Shown: in pieces, positions 43,258-50,775 of the stretch
Position numbering within the stretch: the stretch's first letter is position 1
How the letters are laid out: every line of letters starts with the position of its first letter
Assembly: GCF_026340565.1 (NCBI RefSeq)
Contig: NZ_JAPEPB010000002.1
Location: 1-64,000 of the forward strand
Direction: 5' to 3'
Source: Kitasatospora sp. NBC_01287
GTDB taxonomy: Bacteria; Actinomycetota; Actinomycetes; Streptomycetales; Streptomycetaceae
Length of the DNA: 64,000 nucleotides
Notes under the pieces: model-generated
What the model saw: the letters and a program-made list of their open reading frames with translations, nothing else
The model's database searches: none
Told to the model about the DNA's origin: nothing
Translations under genes and position numbers: made by a program

Positions 43258-44880
43258 ATGGGCAAGAGGCAACGGGACTGCGTCGGTTGCGGGGCGCCGG
43301 TCGGCTTCATCGACCGGCGGCACTGCTGCCGCTGCACGGCCCGGATGAAAGAGGAAGCCGCCCGCGCGTCCTGCCCTGCCTGCGGGAGGTCACGCGTCCT
43401 GCAGGCCGACACCGGACGGTGCATCACCTGCTCACGGACCTGCGCAGGCTGCGGACGCCCGGTCCGCTCACCGATCGCCAGCCACTGCGGGATCTGCCGA
43501 CGCGAGGCCGACCGGCAGGCCGCAAAGCGGCTCTGCCCACGCTGCCAGCGGCCCGGCTTTCTGCAGGACGGCACCGGATGGTGCGGCCACTGCTCGCGCC
43601 AGCGGCAGACCAAGCAGCCTCCGCGGCAGTGCGCCGACTGCGGCCAGGTGCGGCGCCATGCCGGGCTCGGACTCTGTTCGGCCTGCTGGCAGAAGCACCC
43701 CGACCGACCCTTCATCGCCGCCGAGAATCTGGCCGCACGGCTCGCCGAGCCCGTGCCCTGGCTGGGTGACTTCGCCGGCCATCTCGCCGACCGGCACTGC
43801 GCGAGTCGCGCCTGCACCATGATCAGCACTCTGGGCAGGCTCCTGGAGGACGAACAGCCCAACCATCCCCAGGCCCTGCTGGACCGCGCCCGCCGCCCCG
43901 GCCGGTCGATGGGCTCCCTCGCCCGCGCGCTCGAAGGCTTCTTCACCCAGCGCGGCCTCGCCCTTCCCACCGACCAGGCGCAACGGCTCGCCGCCGGACG
44001 CCGACGACGCCGCATCGACGCCACCCCACTTCCGCTGCGACCACAGGTCCAGGCGTTCGCCGAGTCCATGCTGCGAGCACGCGAGCGCGCCCTGAAGGCC
44101 GGCACCCTGCCTCGCACCGACAACACCATCGAGGCCGCCCTGGCCATCGTCCGCGACCTCGCCCGCTTCCTGACCGGCACGCGCAACAAGCAGGACTGGG
44201 CCCTGGCCGACGTCCACGACGTCGAGGCTTTCCTGGCGACCATGCCCAAGGCCCGGCAACGCCGACTGACCGTGCTGCGGCAGTACTTTCGCTTCGCCCG
44301 CTCCCGCAAGGTCGTGCTCATCGACCCCACCCGGGGAGTGAAGGCCAAAGGCCCGTCAGGGTTCAGCGGCACCACCGTCGCCGTCGACCGGCAGCGCCAG
44401 CTGTTCCGCCGCTGGACCACCGGCACCGACGCGCACCCGCACGAGGCACTGCTCGGAATCCTGGCCCTCCTCCACGCGGCCTCCAGCAGTGAGGTTCGGC
44501 TCCTGCGCGTGGACGACCTCGACCCCACCAGCCGCACCATCCGCCTGGGCAAACGGCCGCATCCGGTGCCCATGGACCCGGCCAGCTGGTCGGTGCTCCA
44601 ACGCTGCCTGGCCCACCGCGCGGACCAGCGCACCGACAACCCTCATGTGATCGTCACCCGGATCACCAAGACCGGTCGGGCACCGGCCTCAACCGCCTAT
44701 GTCAGCCACCTCCTGGACTCCTGCGGCGTCCCACCGCGGACCCTGCGGAGCACCCGTCTGGCGGACCTGGTAAACGCCCTCGATCCCAAGCTCGTCGCCG
44801 CAGCCCTCGGCATGGACCCTGAAGGCGTCATGATCTACCTCGCCGACCACGTCGATGCCATCCGCCTGGTGGAGCCGTGA
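43258..44880 (+). CDS. Large zinc-ribbon protein with degenerate tyrosine-recombinase domain
   Basis: A 540-aa protein; GGAGG lies upstream of ATG 43258. The first 140 residues contain about six CxxC knuckles (DCVGCGAPVGFIDRRHCCRC, SCPACGRSRVLQADTGRCIT, CPRCQRPGFLQDGTGWCGHC, CADCGQVRRHAGLGLCSACW). Then comes a core-binding region (VEAFLATMPKARQRRLTVLR) and a catalytic-type domain. There the first Arg is seen (HAASSSEVRLLRVDDLD), but the H-x-x-R box reads TLRSTRLADLV and the G-H/W box reads ALGMDPEGVMIYLADHVD, keeping the Tyr but lacking both His. It may be a non-catalytic partner of the first recombinase. Confidence 0.75.
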   Translation: MGKRQRDCVGCGAPVGFIDRRHCCRCTARMKEEAARASCPACGRSRVLQADTGRCITCSRTCAGCGRPVRSPIASHCGICRREADRQAAKRLCPRCQRPGFLQDGTGWCGHCSRQRQTKQPPRQCADCGQVRRHAGLGLCSACWQKHPDRPFIAAENLAARLAEPVPWLGDFAGHLADRHCASRACTMISTLGRLLEDEQPNHPQALLDRARRPGRSMGSLARALEGFFTQRGLALPTDQAQRLAAGRRRRRIDATPLPLRPQVQAFAESMLRARERALKAGTLPRTDNTIEAALAIVRDLARFLTGTRNKQDWALADVHDVEAFLATMPKARQRRLTVLRQYFRFARSRKVVLIDPTRGVKAKGPSGFSGTTVAVDRQRQLFRRWTTGTDAHPHEALLGILALLHAASSSEVRLLRVDDLDPTSRTIRLGKRPHPVPMDPASWSVLQRCLAHRADQRTDNPHVIVTRITKTGRAPASTAYVSHLLDSCGVPPRTLRSTRLADLVNALDPKLVAAALGMDPEGVMIYLADHVDAIRLVEP

Positions 44881-44932
44881 CCGCTTCAAAATCGCTGTTC
44901 AGAGCTGATCTGGGACCTGCAGAATCAGCAAC

Positions 44933-45331
44933 ATGCCGCGCTTCTTGTGTGACCGTTGCCGATGCCCGCTCACCACACCGGTCACCAAGATCAAAGTTCC
45001 GTTGCCAGTCCCACCCTCAGAGACTCCCGGCATCCGGACAAGGCCGCCCCGGATGCCGCGCGGCACCTATGCCCCGAACTTCCGGCTGAGCGAGTTCACC
45101 ATCGACATCCCCGGCTTTGTGGTTCATCCCGACGACGTCGTCGGCACCGAATTGCACTCTGGTTGGGACCGATTGAGCGCCTGCTGCCAGGGACCCAGCG
45201 GCACCAACGGACCCAATGTCGTCTGCGGGAGCTGCGGTGCCGAGGTGGCTACCAAGCAGGCCGACTGCTTCACCCAAGACCAGGTGGTACTCGAGTCCAC
45301 CGCAGTCTGCCTCTCCTTCACAGACGACTGA
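44933..45331 (+). CDS. Cargo gene: small zinc-ribbon-like protein
   Basis: A 132-aa protein from ATG 44933. It starts MPRFLCDRCRCPLTTPVTKI (one Cys set) and has SACCQGPSGTNGPNVVCGSC (second set) around a beta-rich middle (LSEFTIDIPGFVVHPDDVVG). Cysteine spacing suggests one or two zinc sites. No family name. As the only gene besides the recombinase set, it is the element's passenger and might relate to its maintenance. Confidence 0.6.
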   Translation: MPRFLCDRCRCPLTTPVTKIKVPLPVPPSETPGIRTRPPRMPRGTYAPNFRLSEFTIDIPGFVVHPDDVVGTELHSGWDRLSACCQGPSGTNGPNVVCGSCGAEVATKQADCFTQDQVVLESTAVCLSFTDD

Positions 45332-45409
45332 TCACGCGACGAGTTTTCGAGCCGAACTCGTTGACATTCGGCGGCACCTCGCACGGGTTCGCCGGAACAT
45401 GTGCGCTTT

Positions 45410-46033
45410 GGCGATGCCGACGTTCGTGGTCAAGATCGTGCTGGACTTGAGATACCGCTGGTTGATCACCTGGAACAGGGCGGAGGCGCCGTCGCCGGGC
45501 AGTGGCAGGTAGCCCAGTTCGTCGATCACGAGGAGCTTGGGGCCTGCGAAGAATCGCATGCAAGTTGCCCAGCGGCCCTCCAGTGCGGCTTTGTGGCACT
45601 TGGCAGCGAGCTCGGCGGCGGTGGTGAAGTAGACGCGGTGGCCCGAGTCGACGCCGGCTCTGGCCAGGGCGACGGCCAGCATGGTCTTGCCCACGCCCGG
45701 CGGTCCGACGAACAGGACGTTGGAGGCGTTGTCGAGGAATCGCAGGGTGGCCAGGTCCCGGATCAGCTTCTCGTCGACGCCGGGTTGGGCGGCGAAGTCG
45801 AAGTCGTTGAGTGTCCAGGGTTCGGGCAGGCAGGCGAACCGCATGCGGGAGACCAGTTTGCGGGCCTCGGTCGCATCGACCTCGATCTCCAGCAGCCGCT
45901 CCATCGCGGTGGTCAGCGACATGCGCTCGGCGCGGGCCTGGTCCAGGACCCTGGGCAGGGCCTCGACCGCGTCGTTCAGCTTCAGGTAGGACAGGTGGGC
46001 CCGCAGCTGCTGGTAGCGGCGGGCGTCGCTCAT
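45410..46033 (-). pseudogene. istB: IstB N-terminal part (AAA+ ATPase)
   Basis: From ATG 46033: MSDARRYQQLRAHLSYLKLN, then Walker A LFVGPPGVGKTMLAVALARA and Walker B KLLVIDELGYLPL, to SSTILTTNVGIA. At 45410 the istB frame enters the nested element and would add about 25 foreign residues before a stop. The ATPase core is whole but the C-terminal region is missing, so target-capture function is probably lost. Confidence 0.85.
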
Positions 46034-46047
46034 CTGGACCGGATCAC

Positions 46048-47409
46048 TCAACTCTTCGACTCCTTCTCGTCGTTGCCGGGTGCCGTTCGCAGCCGGGCGG
46101 CCACGTCGGCATAGGTGGACAGGTCGATGACGACCCGGGCGGCGGGGTCGGCCGAGGTGGACCTTCCTCGCAGGGCGTCGGCTTCGGCCCGCGCCTGCTC
46201 GGAAGGCGGCTTGCGGACCTTGCTGCGGCAGGGCGGGGCGTCGGTGAAGGCCCTGAGCACCGCGCGCTCCAGGGCGACGACGTGGCCGTGGTCGCGCACG
46301 GTCTGCCCAGTGCCGCGCGGTGCCAGCTCGTGGCGGGCGATGACCGCGCCGCCGACGGTGGCGATGGAGATGAACGGCTCGTCCAGTCGCCAGCGCACCG
46401 AGACCACCGCCCCGGACAGGCCGGGCGGCACCGAGTAGAAGTTGCCGCGGAAGGGCACCAGGGCCTGCGCGGTGACGGTCCGCTCGGCGGACGCCTGGGC
46501 GGGATAGGCCAGGGCGGGAAGTGCCAGCAGCGGCTCCGCGTCGGCGAGCTCGCCGACGGTGCAGCGAAGGCCCGCGACCATGCGGCGCCGGCCGTCCATC
46601 CGGACGGCGAGCTTGTCGATTCCGCTCTGGGCCGCCTCGATGCTGATGCCGTCCGGCACCGTGCGCCACCAGCGTTGCGCCGCCGTGTGGTTGGCCTTCT
46701 CGACGACGCCTTTGCGGTTGCCCCTGCGCGGCGGGCAGATATCCACCCCGACGCCGTAGTACTTGGCCACCCCGGCGAAGCCCGGGGTCACCTTGCCGGT
46801 GGGCGGGTGGCAGACCGTGGACATCCGGTCGAACCGCCAGCGCCGAGCGGTGCCGCCCAGACGCCGCATCACCTGCTCGATGGCCTCGACGAGATGGGGA
46901 AACTGCTCGCTCTCGGCGAGCACTCCACGCCAGCGACCCGAGTGGGCCAGCGCGCCGACCAGCAGATGGGCGTGGCTGCCGCAGTTCCACCCGTCCGGCG
47001 GATCGGGCAGCTCCACCCAATCGAACTGGATCTCCTCGCCCGCCGGATGCTCAATGATCGCCCGGTCCCTGCCGGTGGTGCGGTCGCACGGTTCGCAGTG
47101 CGGCCTCACCCGGTGCTTGCGCAGGGCCCGCGTGAACGTCGAATAGCCGCCCTGATACCCGAGCCCGATGATCTCGTCGAACAACGTGGCCGCCCACAGG
47201 TGCGGGTCATCGGTCAGTCGCTGCCGGCAATAGGCCAGGAACGGCAGGAAGCCGTCGAGTGCGGGGCTGCGGACAGCCGCGACCCGCTCGCCGTTGAGGT
47301 GGGCCCTGATCGTCTTGCGGTCCCGGCCCAGGTGCCGCGCGATCGCCGAGATCGACCATCCCTGCCGACGCAGAGCGTGAGCATCCACGTCTTCCTCCCT
47401 GGTGAGCAT
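46048..47409 (-). CDS. istA: IS21-family transposase IstA
   Basis: A 453-aa protein; the ATG at 47409 begins MLTREEDVDAHALRRQGWSI, the typical HTH start of IstA. The rve core has EIQFDWVELPDPPDG (first Asp) and RWRFDRMSTVCHPPTGKVTP (second Asp region) with RRGNRKGVVEKANHTAAQRW (Glu). The C-terminal beta domain is present (FRGNFYSVPPGLSGAVVSVR). No interruption. It is followed by istB at 14 bp. Because istB is split, transposition of this copy should be impaired. Confidence 0.9.
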   Translation of the reverse strand: MLTREEDVDAHALRRQGWSISAIARHLGRDRKTIRAHLNGERVAAVRSPALDGFLPFLAYCRQRLTDDPHLWAATLFDEIIGLGYQGGYSTFTRALRKHRVRPHCEPCDRTTGRDRAIIEHPAGEEIQFDWVELPDPPDGWNCGSHAHLLVGALAHSGRWRGVLAESEQFPHLVEAIEQVMRRLGGTARRWRFDRMSTVCHPPTGKVTPGFAGVAKYYGVGVDICPPRRGNRKGVVEKANHTAAQRWWRTVPDGISIEAAQSGIDKLAVRMDGRRRMVAGLRCTVGELADAEPLLALPALAYPAQASAERTVTAQALVPFRGNFYSVPPGLSGAVVSVRWRLDEPFISIATVGGAVIARHELAPRGTGQTVRDHGHVVALERAVLRAFTDAPPCRSKVRKPPSEQARAEADALRGRSTSADPAARVVIDLSTYADVAARLRTAPGNDEKESKS

Positions 47410-47616
47410 CCGGCCTCCGAACAGGCCAATCCGATCGCACACGCAGGTTTTCCAGTGGACACCACCCCACCCAGACACGCCGGAAGAAATCACCCAAAGG
47501 GTGGGGAGATCAACTGAGCAGGTTTGGCCACTACTTGAGCACCGCCTGGGGAATTTCAGAGAGCGTCATCATCCCGGAATGATGCCCCTGTTCGACGTCA
47601 ATGGAGAGGGGCTGTC

Positions 47617-47973
47617 ATGGAAGACGAGCTGGGCGATCTGATCCACCTAGCCGATCCGCCGGGGACGAGCGGTCACGCCGTCTCTCTCCGCGTGCTGGAG
47701 CGGCCGGCCCCGGGCAGCGACTTCCTCGACTGCGAGTTCATCGTGTCGACCGGGACCATCAACGGCAGCTTCCCCGTCGGCATCACGTCCGATGACCTGG
47801 ACAAGTGGGAGGAAGCCCTCGACAGGCTCGCCGGCAACCGGTTCGTCTCGTGGCTCAACTCCGGCCGGACGGTCCAGCTCGGGATCAAGCCGCTGGCGCC
47901 TGGAGTGATCGGAGTGTCACTTCCCTCTCTGTCAGCCTTGGGTGAGACGTCCCGCTTTGTCGGGTTAGCCTGA
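47617..47973 (+). pseudogene. DUF5959-family protein, 3' end replaced by IS3
   Basis: ATG 47617 follows GAGAGGGG. The protein (EDELGDLIHLADPPGTSGHA, SDFLDCEFIVSTGTINGSF, DLDKWEEALDRLAGNRFVSW) matches the DUF5959 family, common in Streptomyces and Kitasatospora and of unknown function. Native sequence runs to about residue 104 (GVIGVSLPSL); the last about 15 residues are encoded by the IS3 end beginning at 47930. Only the extreme C-terminus is lost. Confidence 0.65.
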
Positions 47974-48001
47974 GAGGGCCCGAGTAGGAGTTCCATCCCT
48001 G

Positions 48002-48385
48002 ATGACCAGCACCAATCCGTCCGCTGCCGACCCGGCTCCCAGGCCGAAGCGCCGCACGTTCAGTCCCGAGTACAAGCTGCGGATCGTCGCCGAGTACGAC
48101 GCCGCGCCCAAGAACGAGAAGGGTGCGGTTCTGCGCCGCGAGCGCCTGTACCACTCGCACGTCACCGAGTGGCGGGCCGCGCGCGATGCCGGGGCCCTGG
48201 AGAACCTGGTCGACCACCGCACCAGCCCGGCCCGCCCGAAGAAGTCCGCCACCGAGGTCGAGAACGAGAAGCTGCGCCGGCAGGTGGAACGGCTGGAGAG
48301 GGAGCTCGCCCGGAACAAGGCAGCGTTGGAGGTCCTGGGAAAAGCGTCGGCGCTCTTGGAAATGATCTCCGAGAGCGCGGACTGA
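48002..48385 (+). CDS. IS3 OrfA
   Basis: A 127-aa protein: HTH (RRTFSPEYKLRIVAEYDAAP), coiled coil (EVENEKLRRQVERLERELAR) and a TGA after SESAD. A G_GGA_AAA heptamer at 48337-48343 lies in phase for programmed -1 frameshifting into orfB, as in other IS3 elements. Confidence 0.9.
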   Translation: MTSTNPSAADPAPRPKRRTFSPEYKLRIVAEYDAAPKNEKGAVLRRERLYHSHVTEWRAARDAGALENLVDHRTSPARPKKSATEVENEKLRRQVERLERELARNKAALEVLGKASALLEMISESAD

Positions 48386-49410
48386 AGCACGCCGCGGACC
48401 CCGTCGTGGACGAGGCGTTCACCGCCGTCGAACACGAGCTCGGCACCACGGCCGCATGCCGGCTGACCGGCCGCTCCCGGGCCACCCACTACCGCAGGCT
48501 TCAGCCGACGCCCGCACGCAAGCCCAGGTCGCCCCAGGTCCAGCCATCGGCCCTGACAGCCGAAGAGCGCACTGCGGTACTGGAGTTGATGAACAGCCCC
48601 GAGTACGCCGAACTGGCGCCCGCGCAGATCTGGGCCCGTGAGCTGGACACCGGGCGCTACCACTGCTCGGTCTCCACGATGTACCGGATCCTGCGTGAGC
48701 GGGGGCAGTCCGGTGAGCGCCGCCGCCAGGCCACCCACCCGGCCAAGACGGTGCCCGAACTGGTCGCCGACGGCCCCTCCCAGGTGTTCACCTGGGACAT
48801 CACCAAAGCTGCCGGCCCCAGGAAGGGCATCTGGTACCACGCCTACGTGATCATCGACATCTTCAGCCGCTACATCGTCGGCCACACCGTCGAACTGGCC
48901 GAATCAGCCGAGCGGGCGGAGGAGTTGATCCGCGAGACCATCGCGCGCAACGGCATCGTCCCCGAGACCGTGCACGCCGACCGGGGCACCTCGATGACCT
49001 CCAAGAAGGTCTCCCAGCTGCTGATCGACCTCGGCGTCACCCGGAGTCACTCGCGTCCGAAGGTCTCCAACGACAACCCTTACAGCGAGGCCCAGTTCAA
49101 GACCACCAAGTACATGTCCGACTACCCCGAGCGGTTCGACTCCCTGGCCCATGCCCGCGAATGGTTCGACGCCTTCATCTCGTACTACAACCACGAGCAC
49201 AGGCACTCGGGTATCGGACTTCACACGCCCGCCAGCGTCCACTTCGGCACGGCGGAGGAGATCCGCGACCAGCGGTCCGTCACCCTCGCCGAGGCCTACG
49301 CGCGCCACCCCGAACGCTTCGGCCGCCGTCCCAGACCACCCGAGATCCCGAAGACGGCATGGATCAACGACCCCGCCAAGCGCAGGGAACCCGCACCACA
49401 AACCTCATAA
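48340..49410 (+). CDS. IS3 OrfB transposase (read by -1 frameshift)
   Basis: About 356 codons after the slippery site. It has an HTH-21 region (EHELGTTAACRLTGRSRATH), then an rve integrase core with FTWDITKAAGPRKG (Asp), VHADRGTSMTSKKVSQLLID (Asp) and NDNPYSEAQFKTTKYMSDYP (Glu). The YYNHEHRHSGIGLHTPASVH box typical of the family is present. No stops or frameshifts other than the programmed one. It probably produces the active OrfAB fusion. Confidence 0.9.
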   Translation, partial: KSVGALGNDLRERGLKHAADPVVDEAFTAVEHELGTTAACRLTGRSRATHYRRLQPTPARKPRSPQVQPSALTAEERTAVLELMNSPEYAELAPAQIWARELDTGRYHCSVSTMYRILRERGQSGERRRQATHPAKTVPELVADGPSQVFTWDITKAAGPRKGIWYHAYVIIDIFSRYIVGHTVELAESAERAEELIRETIARNGIVPETVHADRGTSMTSKKVSQLLIDLGVTRSHSRPKVSNDNPYSEAQFKTTKYMSDYPERFDSLAHAREWFDAFISYYNHEHRHSGIGLHTPASVHFGTAEEIRDQRSVTLAEAYARHPERFGRRPRPPEIPKTAWINDPAKRREPAPQTS

Positions 49411-49632
49411 CGTCACGACCGTCTCACTGGACTTGAAATCTTCCGCTTCAGGACGCTCCTTCCTCGCAGGTGACGGTCAGCGTGCCTCTCTCGCCGTCGG
49501 CCGGCTGGATCGAGGACCAGCGTGCGCGCCTCGATCACGTGCGGCGGGCGTTTGCGGGCTGACTGTCCCGGCGGTGTTCGAAGGACGCTGCCAGATGGCG
49601 ACATTCTCCGAACACCGGACTCAGGACGGCCC

Positions 49633-49776
49633 TCAGCCGACGGCTTGCTGTTCCGCACGGGCGCGGGTGGTGGCGAGGCGGTAGGAGTCGGTACTGGTCT
49701 CGATGATGTTGCCGCCGAAGGTGAGGCGATCCACGATGGCCGCGCAGAGGCGGGGGTCGGTGAAGGTCTTGGTCCA
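49633..49776 (-). pseudogene. istB: IstB C-terminal fragment of a different IS21 element
   Basis: Reads WTKTFTDPRLCAAIVDRLTF, then GGNIIETSTDSYRLATTRAQ and a TGA. This is an IstB C-terminus of another lineage than the one at 41549-41710. It begins at the same conserved Trp codon, where the solo end of the two-recombinase element abuts it. Confidence 0.8.
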
Positions 49777-49778
49777 GC

Positions 49779-49848
49779 CAACTGGGGCTGGCACTTGTTC
49801 CTCGGGGAGAGTGTGCCCTGCGACCTGGCCGTTTCAGGGGTCCGCGTG
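49779..49848. mobile_element. Solo end of the two-recombinase element
   Basis: 70 bp matching 41713-41782 with two or three differences, starting CAACTGGGGCTGGCACTTGT. It is joined to an istB fragment on the left and, on the right, not to the recombinase genes but to an RHS gene fragment, so it is a leftover of a second, deleted or recombined insertion. Confidence 0.8.
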
Positions 49849-50292
49849 CCCTGGGCGTCGGTGAGGTAGTGGTCGGTGCCGGCGGTGGTGGTCATACGAG
49901 TGAGGCTGCCCTCGGGGTCGCGGATGAATCGTGCGGTGGCGCTGGCAGTTTGGGTGGTCGTCAGGCCCATCGCGGTGTTGGAGAAGGTGGTCGAGCCGAG
50001 GGTGGTGCGCTCGCTGGCGTCGGTGCCGGAGTAGGTGGCGCTCAGCGCGGTGGAACCGGTGGTGAGGGAGGAGGGCTGGAACAGGTCGGTGTAGGTCTCC
50101 GCGGTGCGGGCGGGGGTCGAGGCGGCGGTGCTCCCGTTGCCGGCGGCGTCGTAGGACCAGCCGGTGGTGGAACCGCCTGTGCTGGTGAGCTGGTTGGCGG
50201 CGTTGTAGCCGTAGGTGGTCTTCGCGCCGGTGGTCTCGGTGAGTTGGGTGAGGTGGTTGGCGTTGTCGTAGTTGTGGGCGACGGTACCGATC
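49849..50292 (-). pseudogene. RHS/YD-repeat protein fragment
   Basis: About 148 residues with YD repeats: HNYDNANHLTQLTETTGAKT, TYGYNAANQLTSTGGSTTGW, SYDAAGN, SEGSLTRM-type and DHYLTDAQGT. This is the repeat core just before the RHS hypervariable junction. Neither N-terminus nor toxin tip is present. It is a remnant of a polymorphic toxin gene truncated by the solo element end. Confidence 0.75.
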
Positions 50293-50397
50293 ATCGGAGA
50301 AGCGGCGCGGCGCGGGTGCGGACAGCGCAACCGGCCCAACCGGCCATGCGTCAGCCGGCGGTGAAGACCTCGCAGCCGGCGGCGCCCGGCTCGGGGC

Positions 50398-50775
50398 TTA
50401 CGGAACCGAATCCGCCTGCCGGCTTGTCGTCCCGCCCCTGGCCACGGTGGCGGCGTCGGCGTCGGGGTGGATGGTGAAGACCTGGTCCAGGCCGACGATG
50501 CGCAGGATCCGGGCGGGGTTGGCGGGGACCGCGGCCAGGGCGATGTCGGCGCCGCGCTCGGCGGCGATGTTGCGGGCGGCCAGCAGGGCGGTGATGCCGC
50601 TGGAGTCGCAGAAGTCCAGGCCGCCGAGGTCCAGGACCAGCAGCCGGCTCCCGGTGAGGGTGAGGGCGTCGACGGCCTGGCGCAGTTGGGGGGCGGTGTG
50701 GTGGTCGAGGTCGCCGGTGATCTCCAGTACGGGACCGGTTGCGGCGTCTCGGGCGGTGATCGTCAGCGGGCTCAT
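50398..50775 (-). CDS. STAS-domain anti-anti-sigma factor
   Basis: A 125-aa protein with the RsbV/SpoIIAA fold: VLEITGDLDHHTAPQLRQAV, LLVLDLGGLDFCDSSGITAL (the phosphorylatable Ser is in CDSSGI) and ADIALAAVPANPARILRIVG. The start overlaps the stop of the phosphatase gene (ATGA), giving an rsbQ-rsbP-rsbV-like cassette. It would be dephosphorylated by the upstream phosphatase and then free a sigma factor from its anti-sigma partner. Confidence 0.9.
   Translation of the reverse strand: MSPLTITARDAATGPVLEITGDLDHHTAPQLRQAVDALTLTGSRLLVLDLGGLDFCDSSGITALLAARNIAAERGADIALAAVPANPARILRIVGLDQVFTIHPDADAATVARGGTTSRQADSVP

Larger units (their letters stand above)
41713..45409 (+). mobile_element. 3.7-kb two-recombinase element nested in istB
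   Basis: Bounded on both sides by istB sequence. The ends are imperfect inverted repeats: left CAACTGGGGCTGGCACTTGT (41713 on, then TCC), right complement AAAGCGCACATGTTCCGGCG, sharing GCAC(A/T)TGTTCC (10 of 11). Contents are a tyrosine recombinase, a small XRE gene, a second larger recombinase-like gene with zinc ribbons, and a zinc-ribbon cargo gene, all plus strand. The three-gene recombinase set recalls Tn554-type and recombinase-in-trio elements. The left 70 bp recur at 49779-49848 beside another istB fragment. Confidence 0.8.
41029..47409 (-). mobile_element. IS21-type element (istA, istB, zinc-ribbon gene) split by a nested element
   Basis: The minus-strand order is istA (47409-46048), istB N-terminus (46033-45410), a 3.7-kb insertion, istB C-terminus (41710-41549), then the zinc-ribbon gene. 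Removing 41711-45409 would join LTTNVGIA to WAGAFGDATVAAAMLDRL, giving a continuous IstB that fits the family consensus (TTNRGIASWG..FGD). Outer ends of the IS were not fixed; coordinates given are the gene limits. Confidence 0.85.
47930..49444 (+). mobile_element. IS3-family element, copy 3 (intact)
   Basis: 1515 bp from TGTCAGCCTTGGGTGAGACG to the terminal TTGAAATCTTCC, the same length as copy 2. It has an uninterrupted orfA and orfB joined by a consensus slippery site. It inserted in the end of a DUF5959 gene. Confidence 0.85.

Noticed and set aside
49413..50339. 308-codon minus-strand frame as a single RHS protein
   Set aside because: Only the first part has YD repeats; after DAQGT the frame runs through the 70-bp element end and an istB fragment in the wrong frame.
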